A DNA stretch of 64,000 nt from Streptomyces sp. NBC_01235. Its GTDB lineage: Bacteria > Actinomycetota > Actinomycetes > Streptomycetales > Streptomycetaceae. A model generated the notes under the pieces. The model did not search any database and was not told where the DNA came from. It saw only the letters and a list, made by a program, of their open reading frames with translations. The stretch spans positions 2,604,001 through 2,668,000 of the forward strand of contig NZ_CP108513.1 in assembly GCF_035989285.1 (NCBI RefSeq), given 5' to 3'. Positions 35,889 through 48,167 of this stretch are shown in pieces. Every line of letters starts with the position of its first letter. The first letter of the stretch is position 1. The position numbers and the translations under genes are program-made.

Positions 35889-36620
35889 ATGCGCCCTCGT
35901 GTCGTCCCTCGTGTGGCCCCTCGTGTCCCCGCCACCGCCCTCGTCTGCGCCTCCCTCCTCCTGCTCGGTGCGGCTCCGGGTACCGGCGCCCACCCGCCGC
36001 TGCCCGCGCGGATGGCGGACACCGGCGGCGGCACGCAGTTGATCACCGCCGTGGCCCGGGAGGCCGACGCCACCTCGGGCACGCTCACCTGGTGGGACCT
36101 GCGGGACGGGCGGTGGGCGGCGGCCGGTTCCACACCGGCCCGGTTCGGCGCGAACGGCCTGGTCGAGGGGGCCTCGCGACGGCAGGGCACGAACACGACG
36201 CCCACCGGCCTGTACGGCCTCCCGTTCGCCTTCGGCGTCCAGCCGGCGCCGAGCGGGACGTCGTACCCGTACCGTCCCGTGCGCCGGGACTCCTGGTGGT
36301 GTCAGGACAACGACTCCCGTGCCTACAACCGGTGGACCGAGCCACGGCCGGCCGACTGCCGCGCCGCCGAGTCCGAGCACCTGGTCACGTACCGGACGCA
36401 GTACGCGTACGCACTGGTCATCGGGTTCAACTACGGCGAGCCGGTGCGGGGGCGCGGTGCGGGGATCTTCCTGCATGTCGACGGGCGCGGGGCGACGGCC
36501 GGTTGTGTGTCGGTGCCGGTGGGGGCGATGCGCCGGATACTGGCGTGGGCCCGGCCGTGGGAGCGGCCGCACATCGCGATCGGCACGGCCGACGGCCCGA
36601 CGGCGATCAGCCGGTATTGA
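35889..36620 (+). CDS. secreted L,D-transpeptidase (YkuD-like)
   Basis: A 243-residue protein with a signal peptide (about residues 1-36, RVAPRVPATALVCASLLLLGAAPGTGA). The catalytic motif is FLHVDGRGATAGCVSVP with the nucleophile at about C206 and the His upstream, as in the YkuD family. It should form or edit 3-3 peptide cross-links in the wall, or attach proteins to peptidoglycan. The start is ATG 35889. It lies directly before the flavocytochrome operon but with a 158-bp gap, so co-transcription is uncertain. Confidence 0.85.
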   Translation: MRPRVVPRVAPRVPATALVCASLLLLGAAPGTGAHPPLPARMADTGGGTQLITAVAREADATSGTLTWWDLRDGRWAAAGSTPARFGANGLVEGASRRQGTNTTPTGLYGLPFAFGVQPAPSGTSYPYRPVRRDSWWCQDNDSRAYNRWTEPRPADCRAAESEHLVTYRTQYAYALVIGFNYGEPVRGRGAGIFLHVDGRGATAGCVSVPVGAMRRILAWARPWERPHIAIGTADGPTAISRY

Positions 36621-36778
36621 GCGACCGCACCCCCAAAGGACGTGCACGCGGCCCGGGCAGGGGTTATCGGCGGTCACTTCGGGTTTCGACCGTACTGGAC
36701 GGTCTCGGTGAACGGCTGAACACTCCGCGGCTGCGGCCCGTATCTGTGGGTCAAGGGTCAAGTCCCCACGGAGGAACC

Positions 36779-38161
36779 GTGACCACCACGATCGCAGGCG
36801 GACGTGCCGCCCGCCGCCAGACGATGCGCCGCATCCGCCCGCGCCGATCCCCGGCCGTCCCGTTGCTGCTCGCCGTATGGGCGGGCGCGGCGGGCGTGCT
36901 GTGGCTGTGGTGGGCCAACACGCCGAACATCGCGGACACCAACAGCAAGATCCTCAACGCGGGACGCATCACCGGCCTGCTCGCCGGGTACCTGATGGCA
37001 CTCGTCGTGCTCCAGATGGCACGGGTGCCGGCGCTGGAGCGGCGGGTGGGCTCGGACCGGGTCGCACGCTGGCACGCGATGAGCGGCCGGTACACGCTCT
37101 GCCTGGTCTTCGCGCACGTTTTCCTCACCATGTGGGGGTACGCGCTACAGGCCGGCAAGTCGCTCGGCGACATCGTCCAGCAGACGATCGACTCCGTCAA
37201 CCAGCTGCCGGACATGGGCAAGGCCGCCATCGGCACCGGCTTGTTCCTGCTCATCGGCCTGGTGTCGGTCGGTCCGGTGCGGCGCCGGATGCCGTACGAC
37301 ACCTGGTACCACATCCACCTGTTGACGTACGGGGCCGTGTTCCTGACGTTCTGGCACCAGATCACCACCGGCAACGACTTCGCGATCGAGCCGACCGCGA
37401 AGACCGCCTGGTACGTGCTGTACGGGTCGGTCACCGCGCTGGTCGTCTGGTACCGCATCGTCACCCCGCTGCGGCTGAACCTGCGACACCGCCTGTACGT
37501 CGAGGCGGTCATCGAGGAGACGCCCGGCATCGTGTCCGTCCTGATCGGTGGGCGCAAGCTGCACCGGATGGGCGCGGAGGCCGGCCAGTTCTTCCGGTGG
37601 CGGTTCCTGGCGCCCGGGATGCGGTTCAGCTCCCACCCGTACTCGCTGTCCGCGGCGCCCCGCCCGGAGCTGATGCGGATCACCGTCAAGGCGATCGGCG
37701 ACCACAGCGCGGCGCTGCGTGAGCTGCGGCCCGGCACGAAGGTGTGGGCCGAGGGCCCGTACGGCGCGATGACGGCGTCCCGGCGCAGCCGCGGCAAGGT
37801 GCTGCTGGTGGCCGGCGGGGTCGGCATCACACCGATGCGGGCGCTGTTCGAGACGCTGCCGGGCGCGGCCGGTGACATCACCCTCCTCTACCGGGCCAAC
37901 AGCACCCAGGACCTGGCGCTGTGGGACGAGCTGGCGAAGATCGCCGACGAGCGCGGGGCGCGGCTGATGTACGCCGTCAACAGCCCCGACGGGGAGCGCC
38001 CCGACATCTCGGCGGAGTCCCTGCAGCGGAAGATCCCCGACATCGACAGCCACGACGTCTTCATGTGCGGACCGAACGGCTTCGCCCAAGGGGTGTACGA
38101 GGCACTGCGCGGCGCCGGGGTCCCCGCCCGCCGTATCCATCACGAGTCGTTCGAGATGTGA
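36779..38161 (+). CDS. ferric-reductase-like membrane flavocytochrome
   Basis: A 460-residue protein. Residues about 25-225 hold six transmembrane segments with histidine pairs (RWHAMSGRYTLCLVFAHVF and YHIHLLTYGAVFLTFWHQ) fit for b-type haem. Residues about 235-460 are a ferredoxin-NADP reductase-like cytoplasmic part: FAD motif SSHPYSLS, NAD(P) motif VAGGVGITPMRAL, and MCGPNGF at the end. The start is GTG 36779 after GGAGG. The next two genes encode an FMN-binding protein and ApbE, so this protein likely passes electrons from NAD(P)H across the membrane to covalently bound flavins outside. Confidence 0.9.
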   Translation: MTTTIAGGRAARRQTMRRIRPRRSPAVPLLLAVWAGAAGVLWLWWANTPNIADTNSKILNAGRITGLLAGYLMALVVLQMARVPALERRVGSDRVARWHAMSGRYTLCLVFAHVFLTMWGYALQAGKSLGDIVQQTIDSVNQLPDMGKAAIGTGLFLLIGLVSVGPVRRRMPYDTWYHIHLLTYGAVFLTFWHQITTGNDFAIEPTAKTAWYVLYGSVTALVVWYRIVTPLRLNLRHRLYVEAVIEETPGIVSVLIGGRKLHRMGAEAGQFFRWRFLAPGMRFSSHPYSLSAAPRPELMRITVKAIGDHSAALRELRPGTKVWAEGPYGAMTASRRSRGKVLLVAGGVGITPMRALFETLPGAAGDITLLYRANSTQDLALWDELAKIADERGARLMYAVNSPDGERPDISAESLQRKIPDIDSHDVFMCGPNGFAQGVYEALRGAGVPARRIHHESFEM

Positions 38162-38217
38162 GCGACCCGCACTTACGGGAACCTCGCCACCAACGGGAAT
38201 CAGGAGCTCAGGAAGAG

Positions 38218-39345
38218 ATGAGGAAGAGCCACCCTCTTCGGCGCGTCGTGCTGGCCACCGCCGCCACCGTGTCCGGGATCGTGCTGCTGCTGTCGCTGAA
38301 GCCGTCCTCCGACCCGGCCTCCGCGCAGGCGGCGGGCTCGGGTTCGGGCGCGACGGCGCAGGAAGCGGCCCAGGGCGGGGCCGGGGCACCCGTGACGGGG
38401 ACGATGACCGGGGACGCGGTCACCACGCAGTACGGCAACGTCCAGGTCCGCATCACCGTCGTCAACAACAAGATCACCAAGGCGGAGGCCGTCCAGGCGC
38501 CCAAGGGCGGCACCAGCGACCAGAAGACCGCGCTGGCCGTCCCGAAGCTCAACGCCGACGTGGTCGCCAAGCAGAGCCCGGACATCGACACCGTGTCGGG
38601 CGCCACGTACACCAGCGAGGGCTACAAGAAGTCCCTGCAGTCGGCGATCGACAAGGCGAACGCGAGCGCGGGGGCCTCCCAGGGGTCCGGGTCCGGCAGC
38701 GCGCAGGCCTCCGGCACCTTCACCGGGGACGCGGTCCAGACGCAGTACGGCAACGTCCAGGTGCGGATCACCGTCGCGGGCGGGAAGATCACCAAGGCGG
38801 AGGCCGTACAGGCGCCCAAGGGCGGCACCAGCGACCAGAAGACCGAACTGTCCGTGCCCAAGCTCAACCAGGAGGCGGTCGCGGCCGGCAGCGCGGACAT
38901 CGACTCGGTGTCCAGCGCCACCTACACCAGCGAGGGCTACAAGAAGTCCCTGCAGTCGGCGCTGGACAAGGCGAAGGCGGGCGCGGGTTCGTCGTCCGGG
39001 TCGGGGTCGTCCGGGTCGGGGTCGTCCGGATCGGGGTCGTCCGGATCGGGCTCCTCCTCGGGCGCCGCTCAGGCCAAGACCGTCACCGGCAGCGTCCAGC
39101 AGACGCAGTACGGTCCGGTCCAGGTCCGGATCACCGTCGCCGGTGGGAAGATCACCAAGGCGGAGGCCGTCCAGGCACCCTCGGGCGGGACCAGCTCCCA
39201 GAAGACCGAACTGTCCGTGCCCAAGCTCAACCAGGAGGCGGTCGCGGCCGGCAGCGCGGACATCGACTCGGTGTCCGGCGCCACCTACACCAGCGAGGGC
39301 TACAAGAAGTCACTGCAGTCGGCGCTGGACCAGGCTGGTGGCTGA
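38218..39345 (+). CDS. triple FMN-binding-domain protein
   Basis: A 375-residue exported protein. A single N-terminal hydrophobic segment (about 9-26) acts as signal or anchor. Three FMN-binding domains follow (about 60-142, 166-248, 289-371). Each has Q-Y-G-x-V-Q-V-R-I-T and ends in an ApbE recognition motif D-[TS]-V-S-[GS]-A-T, giving flavinylation threonines T130, T235 and T356. The middle motif has Ser instead of Gly (VSSAT). Between domains 2 and 3 is a Gly/Ser linker (SGSGSSGSGSS repeats). With ApbE next door, each domain may carry covalent FMN and act as an extracytosolic electron carrier. The start is ATG 38218. Confidence 0.92.
   Translation: MRKSHPLRRVVLATAATVSGIVLLLSLKPSSDPASAQAAGSGSGATAQEAAQGGAGAPVTGTMTGDAVTTQYGNVQVRITVVNNKITKAEAVQAPKGGTSDQKTALAVPKLNADVVAKQSPDIDTVSGATYTSEGYKKSLQSAIDKANASAGASQGSGSGSAQASGTFTGDAVQTQYGNVQVRITVAGGKITKAEAVQAPKGGTSDQKTELSVPKLNQEAVAAGSADIDSVSSATYTSEGYKKSLQSALDKAKAGAGSSSGSGSSGSGSSGSGSSGSGSSSGAAQAKTVTGSVQQTQYGPVQVRITVAGGKITKAEAVQAPSGGTSSQKTELSVPKLNQEAVAAGSADIDSVSGATYTSEGYKKSLQSALDQAGG
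38995..39054. repeat. 15-bp tandem repeat encoding the Ser/Gly linker
   Basis: Four copies of a 15-bp unit (TCCGGGTCGGGGTCG and variants) at 38995-39009, 39010-39024, 39025-39039 and 39040-39054. They encode a repeated S-G-S-G-S unit of the linker between domains 2 and 3. Unit length is a multiple of three, so linker length can vary without frameshift. Confidence 0.8.
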
Positions 39346-40138
39346 GACGGTGGCCGAGTCGGCGCAGGCTCCCGCCGTGGTGCGGCACGCGGAAGAGGTC
39401 ATGGGGACCGTCTTCTCCTTCGACATCCGCGGCGGGGAGGCCGGGGCGGTGCGGGCGGCGCTGGAGGAGGCGATCGCCTCGCTGCACCGGGTGAACGAGG
39501 TGTTCAGCACCTATCGCGAGGACAGCCAGGTCTCCCGGCTGGTGCGAGGCGAGCTGACCGTCGAGGAGTGCGATCCCGAGGTGGCCGAGGTGCTGGAGCT
39601 GGGCGCCGAGGCGGAGCGGGTGAGCGACGGCTGGTTCAGCATGCGCTACCAGGGCCGGCTCGACCCGACCGGCATCGTGAAGGGCTGGGCCGCCGAGCGC
39701 GCGGCCCGGCTGGTCGCGGCGGCGGGAGTGAGCGGAGTCAGCGTCAACGGCGGTGGGGACGTGCAGTTGCTGGGCGTGCCCGGGCCGGAGCGGCCGTGGC
39801 GGGTCGGGGTGTCCGATCCCCTGCGGCCGGGCGGGCTGGCGGCGGTGGTGTCGGCGGCCGGGGCGGACGAGCTGGCGGTGGCGACGTCCGGGACGGCGGA
39901 GCGGGGCGCGCATATCGTCGACCCGCGCACGGGCCGCTCCGCGGTGACGGATCTTGTGGCCGTCACGGTGGTCTCCCCCCGTCTGACCTGGGCGGACTGC
40001 TGGGCGACGGCCGCGTTCGCGATGGGCTCGCGGGAGGCGCTGGCATGGCTGGAGTCGCTGCCCGACGTGGAGGCACTGCTCATCACCGCGGGCGACGAGG
40101 TGCGGTGCACCGGCGGGTTGGCGAGACGGCTCGGCTGA
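39338..40138 (+). CDS. apbE: FAD:protein FMN transferase
   Basis: A 266-residue ApbE-family enzyme. It shows VMGTVFSFDI, STYREDSQVSRL, LDPTGIVKGWAAERAA (flavin and metal binding), VNGGGDVQLLG, VATSGTAERGAHIVDP and TWADCWATAAFA with the Mg-binding Asp near 220. It transfers FMN from FAD to a Thr or Ser of target proteins; the FMN-binding protein directly upstream has three target motifs. The start is GTG 39338, overlapping the previous stop by 8 bases; a GTG at 39350 is an alternative. No signal peptide is seen, so flavin transfer may take place before export, or the enzyme starts further upstream. Confidence 0.9.
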   Translation: MAETVAESAQAPAVVRHAEEVMGTVFSFDIRGGEAGAVRAALEEAIASLHRVNEVFSTYREDSQVSRLVRGELTVEECDPEVAEVLELGAEAERVSDGWFSMRYQGRLDPTGIVKGWAAERAARLVAAAGVSGVSVNGGGDVQLLGVPGPERPWRVGVSDPLRPGGLAAVVSAAGADELAVATSGTAERGAHIVDPRTGRSAVTDLVAVTVVSPRLTWADCWATAAFAMGSREALAWLESLPDVEALLITAGDEVRCTGGLARRLG

Positions 40139-40212
40139 GCTGCGACCGGCCGGGGGGTGGGTGGCGCAGCCCGGCGCTGACCGAACGCCGCCTTCTGTGG
40201 GTCGGGAGCCGC

Positions 40213-40251
40213 CCTGGGGGTACCACCCAGGCCCTTGAGCACTGGGGGAGG
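40213..40251. repeat. dispersed palindromic repeat, copy 2
   Basis: This is the reverse complement of the copy at 16171-16204, with the same layout: CCCCCAG arm, AA-containing loop, CCTGGG, then a second small palindrome ending in CCCCC. It lies in the intergenic gap between apbE and argR. Confidence 0.6.
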
Positions 40252-40298
40252 CACGACGGCCCACAGCCACGAGGGCGGCTGATGGAGCGCGCGTGACT

Positions 40299-40326
40299 GC
40301 AGCTCCCCAGGGGTGCGGGGAACTGC
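40299..40326. terminator. bidirectional hairpin between apbE and argR
   Basis: Arms GCAGCTCCCC and GGGGAACTGC with one mismatch, loop AGGGGTGC. It sits between two convergent genes and is the likely terminator of both. The sequence around it resembles an intergenic repeat seen in many Streptomyces chromosomes (from memory, not searched). Confidence 0.65.
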
Positions 40327-40377
40327 GCGGCCGGCCCCCACCGACCCGCAGTCGGCGATCACCCTCGGCCGCCCCTC

Positions 40378-40923
40378 TCAGTGACCGTTCTGAGCCAGCC
40401 GCAGCAGATGGTCCGCCAGCGCCTGTCCACCCGTCGGCTCCCGGCTGATCAGCAGCAACGTGTCGTCACCGGCGATGGTCCCCAGGATGTCGTGCAGCTC
40501 GGCCTGGTCGATCGCCGAGGCCAGGAACTGCGCGGCCCCCGGCGGGGTGCGCAGGACCACGAGGTTGGCGGAAGCCTCCGCGGAGATCAGCAGCTCCTGC
40601 GACAGCCGCCGCATCCGCTCCTCCTTCGCCGACTCCCCCAGCGGCACCCGAGGGGTCCGGAAACCCCCCTCACTGGGCACCGCGTAGATCAGGTCGCCGT
40701 CGTTGTTGCGGATCTTCACCGCGTTCAGCTCGTCCAGGTCCCGCGACAGCGTCGCCTGGGTGACGCTCAGCCCGTCGTCGGCCAGCAGCTTCGCCAACTG
40801 GCTCTGCGACCGCACCGGTTGCCGGTTGAGGATGTCCACGATCCGGCGGTGACGCGCGGTGCGGGTCTGCGGCACGGCGGGCCCGTTGACCCCGGCCTGC
40901 TCATGGTCCTGCGCCTGACTCAT
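40378..40923 (-). CDS. argR: arginine repressor
   Basis: A 181-residue ArgR/AhrC-family repressor. The winged helix-turn-helix lies at about 23-95 ([37 protein letters not shown]). The C-terminal hexamerisation and arginine-binding domain ends with [17 protein letters not shown]. It binds arginine and then ARG boxes such as those at 32143 and 45251, repressing arginine synthesis. The start is ATG 40921-40923, seven bases after the argD stop, so it is the last gene of the operon it probably regulates. Confidence 0.96.
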   Translation of the reverse strand: MSQAQDHEQAGVNGPAVPQTRTARHRRIVDILNRQPVRSQSQLAKLLADDGLSVTQATLSRDLDELNAVKIRNNDGDLIYAVPSEGGFRTPRVPLGESAKEERMRRLSQELLISAEASANLVVLRTPPGAAQFLASAIDQAELHDILGTIAGDDTLLLISREPTGGQALADHLLRLAQNGH

Positions 40924-40930
40924 CGTCGTC

Positions 40931-42124
40931 TCATTCTCCGGATCCGTCCCCGTTGGCTGCGTCGAGGATGCCGGGCAGCGCCTCGAGGAACGCCTCCACC
41001 TCGTCGTCGCCGAGGTTCAGCGGCGGCATCAGCCGGACGACGTCGGGGGCGGGCACGTTCACCAGGAATCCGGCCTCCTGAGCCGCCGCGCGCACCTGGG
41101 GCGCGAGGGGCTCGGTGAGCACGATACCCAGGAGGAGGCCCGCTCCCCGGACATAATCGATCAACGGGTGGCCCGCACCCTCGATTCCGTCCCGCAACTT
41201 CTCGCTCTGCCGTTTGACGTTCTCCAGCAACCCCTCGTTCTCGATGGTGTCGAGCACGGCGAGTCCGGCGGCGCAGGCGACCGGGTTGCCGCCGAAGGTG
41301 GTGCCGTGGTGGCCGGGCTGGAGCAGCTCGGCGGCCCGGCCGAAGGCGACGGTCGCGCCCAGCGGCAGCCCGCCGCCGAGGCCCTTGGCCAGCGTCACGA
41401 CGTCGGGCAGGACGCCCTCGTGGGCCTGGTACTCGAACCAGTGCCCGGTGCGGCCGATGCCGGTCTGCACCTCGTCCAGGACCAGCAGCGCGCCGGTCGC
41501 GGCGGTGATCGCGCGGGCGGCCTTGAGGTAGCCGACGGGCGGCACGACGACGCCGAGCTCGCCCTGGACGGGCTCGAGGATGACGAGCGCCGTGTCCTCG
41601 GTGACCGCGGCGGCCAGCGCCTGGGCGTCGCCGAACGGCACATGGGTGACCTCTCCGGGCAGCGGCAGGAACGGGTCCCGCTTGCCGGGCTGGCCGGTGA
41701 GCGCGAGGGCTCCCATGGTCCGGCCGTGGAAGGCGCCCTCGGTGGCGACGACGTGCGTCCGGCCGGTCAGCCGGCCGATCTTGAAGGCGGCCTCGTTGGC
41801 CTCGGCGCCCGAGTTGCAGAAGAAGACCCTGCCGTCCCGGCCGAAGTGCTGGAGCAGCCGTTCGGCGAGCGTGACGGTCGGCTCCGCCATGAAGAAGTTG
41901 GAGATGTGGCCGAGGGAGCCGATCTGCCGGCTCACGGCGTCGACGACGGCCGGGTGGGCGTGCCCGAGCGCGTTGACGGCGATGCCGCCGACGAAGTCGA
42001 GGTACTCCTTGCCGTCGGCGTCCCAGACCCGGCTGCCCGCGCCGCGCACCAGGGGCAGCAGTGGGGTGCCGTAGTTGTTCATGAGCGCGGTCTGCCACCG
42101 CGCGGTCAGTTCCTGGTTGCTCAT
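40931..42124 (-). CDS. argD: acetylornithine aminotransferase
   Basis: A 397-residue class III PLP aminotransferase. The PLP lysine lies in [15 protein letters not shown]. Supporting motifs are [14 protein letters not shown] and [14 protein letters not shown]. It converts N-acetylglutamate semialdehyde to N2-acetylornithine. The ATG start overlaps the argB stop by four bases, showing tight coupling. Typical family length. Confidence 0.96.
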   Translation of the reverse strand: MSNQELTARWQTALMNNYGTPLLPLVRGAGSRVWDADGKEYLDFVGGIAVNALGHAHPAVVDAVSRQIGSLGHISNFFMAEPTVTLAERLLQHFGRDGRVFFCNSGAEANEAAFKIGRLTGRTHVVATEGAFHGRTMGALALTGQPGKRDPFLPLPGEVTHVPFGDAQALAAAVTEDTALVILEPVQGELGVVVPPVGYLKAARAITAATGALLVLDEVQTGIGRTGHWFEYQAHEGVLPDVVTLAKGLGGGLPLGATVAFGRAAELLQPGHHGTTFGGNPVACAAGLAVLDTIENEGLLENVKRQSEKLRDGIEGAGHPLIDYVRGAGLLLGIVLTEPLAPQVRAAAQEAGFLVNVPAPDVVRLMPPLNLGDDEVEAFLEALPGILDAANGDGSGE

Positions 42125-43025
42125 GACGACTCCCCCATTGGCTCGTCGGGCACGACCATCGTGCCGATGCCCTCGTCGGTGAAGATCTCCAGCAGGATCG
42201 AGTGCTGGACCCGGCCGTCGATGACCCGGGCCGTGTTCACGCCCCCTCGCACGGCGTGCAGGCAGCCCTCCATCTTCGGGACCATGCCGGAGCTCAACTC
42301 CGGCAGCAGCTTCTCCAGTTGGGAAGCGGTGAGGCGGCTGATCACCTCGTCGGAGTTGGGCCAGTCCTCGTAGAGGCCCTCGACGTCCGTGAGGACCATG
42401 AGGGTTTCGGCGCCCAGAGCAGCAGCGAGTGCCGCAGCCGCCGTATCAGCATTGACGTTGTAGACATGTCCGTCGTCCTGGCTGCGGGCGATCGAGGAGA
42501 CGACCGGGATGCGGCCGTCGGCGAGCAGTGCCTCGATGGCACCCGTGTCGATCGCGGTGATCTCGCCCACCCGCCCGATGTCGATCAACTCGCCGTCGAT
42601 CTCGGGCTGGTGCCGGGTGGCGGTGATGGTGTGCGCGTCCTCGCCGGTCAGCCCGACCGCGAGCGGGCCGTGCTGGTTGAGCAGCCCGACCAGTTCGCGC
42701 TGGACCTGCCCGGCGAGCACCATCCGTACGACGTCCATGGCGTCCTCGGTGGTGACGCGCAGGCCGGCCTTGAACTCGCTGACGATGCCGTGCCGGTCGA
42801 GCGCGGCGCTGATCTGCGGGCCGCCGCCGTGCACGACGACGGGCTTGAGGCCGGCGTGGTGCAGGAAGACGACGTCCTGCGCGAACGCGGCCTTCAGATC
42901 CTCGTCGATCATGGCGTTGCCGCCGAACTTGATGACGACCGTCTTGCCGTTGTGCCGGGTCAGCCAGGGCAGCGCCTCGATGAGGATCTGGGCCTTGGGG
43001 AGCGCGGTGTGTTTGCGAGTAGTGC

Positions 43026-43029
<4 letters not shown>
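42121..43029 (-). CDS. argB: acetylglutamate kinase
   Basis: A 302-residue amino acid kinase. It has [10 protein letters not shown] at the N-terminus, [10 protein letters not shown], and TGDxx-type nucleotide-binding [12 protein letters not shown]. It phosphorylates N-acetylglutamate. The N-terminal helix ([14 protein letters not shown]) is the type seen in arginine-inhibited, hexameric forms, so feedback inhibition is likely. The start ATG 43027-43029 overlaps the argJ stop. Confidence 0.96.
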
Positions 43030-45275
<2,246 letters not shown>

Positions 45276-45283
<8 letters not shown>

Positions 45284-48014
45284 TCCGCTCTGGGCCGGTG
45301 AGTGCCGTGGCACGCCGTCGGCGGACCGCGGTGTACGTGCCGAGCGCGATCACGGCCACGAGTGACATACCCCCGACCACCGCACCCAACCGCAGCCCCG
45401 GCGGGTGGAACGTACAGGTGACACTGGTCGCGGAGCCGTCGAGAGACACCGCGATCAGCCCGTAGTACTCACCGGCGGGTACGGCGATGTCGTCGTCCAC
45501 CGCGCAGCGCCAGCCGGCGATCCGGGGGGCCGCGACGACGGCGGTTCCCAGGGTGCCGGCCGGGATCTCGGCGCGGATGGTGTCGTCGTCCACGGTCACC
45601 TTGGTGGCGCCGGTGGCCTTGAGCCGTTCGGTGGCGGCGCGCAGCCGGGCGGTGTCCAGGCAGCCGACCGCGCCGTCCGGGACGGTGCTCGGCCGGTCGG
45701 GGGACAGCTCGATCCGCACGCTCCCGGAAGCCGGGACCGTACCGAGCGGCTCCATGGCGGCGATCTTGGAGACGGGATCGGACCGGAACCGTCCGGTCGG
45801 ACCGCCCGCGGAGTCACCGGTGAGCCGCGCGGTGCCCGCGAAGTGCGGCGCCCACAAGTACACCTCGCTGCCGGCCGCGCACTCGGCCGTGATCGTCGGC
45901 CTTGCCTCGGCGGTCCGCCGGTCGAGAGCATCGAGGCGCACGCCCGGCGTGTCGCCCTTGCCGCGCTCGGGCGCCGTCCCGGCGGGGGTGCGCACCGTCA
46001 GGCGGGGCACCGTGTAGACACGGGCGCCCAGCAGCAGCTCCTGGTTGCGGTACGGCGAAGGCCCGAAGGCGGAGACGGCCGTGTGCGCGGAGGTGCCCGG
46101 CGGTCGCACCGTGACCAGGGGCGGCACGTCCTGGCGGGACACGGTCACGCCGCTGCCGTCCTGCGGGAACCAGTTCTGGTGCGGGTCCGCCGGGGAGTGC
46201 ACCCGGGCGCCGACGGAGAAGATCACGTCGGTGACGGCGTTGTCCAGGCTCTGCAGGCTGCGGCCCCCCGAGGTCCAGCCGCCCCCGAGGGCGGTGAGCG
46301 TGCGGAACAGCACGTCGGAGGTGTGGCTGCTGTAGTACTGGGCGCCCTGGCCGCCCACCAGCAGCGGGTCGTTGCCCACGGTCTGCTCCCGGCCCGGGTC
46401 GGTGCGGTACCGAGGCCAGCCGTCGGCCTGCGCGACCGCCTCCGCCTGCTGCTCCTGCCGGTCCCCCCAGGGCGCGTAGTCGTCCATGTGCCCGAGCCGC
46501 AGCCGGGTGGCCACGGCGGAGGTGGCGGTCGCCTCGCCGAGCTGCGTACCGATGAGCAGCACCACGGCGAGAACGGCCGGCACGGTGCGGCGCCCGTTGC
46601 CGACGGGACGCACGGGCCGCATGGGACGCCCGCCGTCCGTGCGGCCGAGCAGGGCCAGCCCGCCCAGCGCGCCCACGGCGGCGACCAGGAGCACCGGCCA
46701 GGCGACGGAGCGCACCAGATCGCTCCGGCTCGCCATGCCGACGATCACCGCGTACAGCGCGCCCGCCGCGCACAGCGCGCGCCGGTCGGGCGGGCCGTAC
46801 GAGAGCGAGGTCCACGCCGCGATCACCAGCAGCGCGCACAGCACGAAGGCCTCGCGGTACGAACTGCCCTGCGGCGGGGTGAAGGCGTGCCAGAACAGCT
46901 GGGTCGGGCCCCACTGCATCGACAGCGTCATCGCGGCCACCAGCAGCGTCCACGCGGCGCGCACCCGCCCGGGAGCCGCCCGGTGGAAGGGCAGGGCCAG
47001 GGCCAGCAGCAGCGCCGTGGTACCCACGTAGAGGGCGGGCGATCCGAAGCTGTACGTCGTCGGCAGCAGGCGGGCCAGCAGGTCCTGTGTCGGCACCGGC
47101 GTGAAGTCCCTGAATCGGCCCGGCGAGGCGTGGGTGGTGCCGAAGTACACGACCGTCACCAGCGGTGCGGCCAGCCCCGTACCGAGGGCGACGGTCGTAC
47201 CGGCGCGGCCCGCCGCGGCGAGGACCTGCCGACGCGGGAGACCGGACAGGTACAGCCGCAGCAGCAGGACGAGTCCGGCGGCGAGGGTGGCCATGTACGC
47301 CGTGTAGAAGTTGGCGATCCAGGCCGCCGCGACGACCGCCACACCGAGGAACGGCCGCCGTCCGGTGAGCGCCCTTTCGCCGACCAGGCACAGCAGCGGC
47401 AGGGCGATGAGGCCGTCGAGCCACATGAGGTTGTACACGGCGCTCGCCACGGTCCAGCCGCACAGGGCGTACGACGTTCCCAGCAGTCCCGCCGCCCACC
47501 AGCGCCCTGGGCCCAGGCGCAGCAGCAGCCAGGCCATGGCGGCGCCCGCGCACGCCACCTTCAGCACGGTGATCACATACACCGCGAGGTCGATCCCGTC
47601 CCGCGGGAACACGGCCACGAGCAGGGCGAACGGGCTGGTGAGATAGGTGCCGAGGTCGGGGAGGAAACTGGCGCCGTATCCGGACTGCCAGTTGACGAGG
47701 AGCCCGCCGTCGGCCCGTCCGTGCAGCAGGTCCCACAGGTGGGCGTGGAACGGCACGTACTGGTTGCCCAGGTCGTTGACGCTCCGGGTGCGGGGGCCGA
47801 AGGGGTAGCTGCGGGCGACGGCGTCGGCGGCGCAGAAGGCGGTGACGGTGATCACCGCCGCGAGCAGGGCGGCGGCCTGCCGCGGCTCGGTCGTCGGGCG
47901 GGGCAGCCGGAGCCACGCCGGGCGGCGGGGTGCCCGGCCCGACGGGGGGTTCCCCGGCGGCGGTGCCGGGGCCGGGTCCGAGGGGACGTCCTGGTGCAGG
48001 GTCGAGCGATCCAC
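45276..48014 (-). CDS. YfhO-family multi-pass membrane protein
   Basis: A 912-residue protein. About 12 or more transmembrane segments occupy residues 45-510, followed by a large extracytoplasmic part and one more helix near the C-terminus (about 880-900). The segment NDLGNQYVPFHAHLWDLL and LVNWQSGYGASF with FLPDLGTYLTSPF are typical of YfhO. YfhO proteins have a GT-C-like glycosyltransferase fold and add sugars to lipoteichoic acid in Firmicutes; the acceptor here is unknown. The start is GTG 48012-48014. The gene is upstream of argC but ends at its ARG boxes, so a separate promoter is likely. Confidence 0.85.
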
Positions 48015-48167
48015 GTCGGACAGGCCCCCCGGAGAAGCGGCACGGGCCGGCGTTCTCCCGGGGACACCTCCCCCGCACCGGCGTTGATTCGCCGACTTAG
48101 ACGGCCGGCCCTTCCGGTTGGTTGGGTGTCCCCGGGCGAACAGAAGTGGTCCCGTAGGTGAACCGGC

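Noticed and set aside
36085..36711. Short frames on both strands over the L,D-transpeptidase
   Set aside because: The plus-strand YkuD gene with the HVDGRGATAGCVSVP motif explains the stretch.
45405..48161. A 918-codon plus-strand frame opposite the YfhO gene
   Set aside because: It has no recognisable motif and a composition typical of antisense frames; the minus-strand protein has many transmembrane helices and family motifs.
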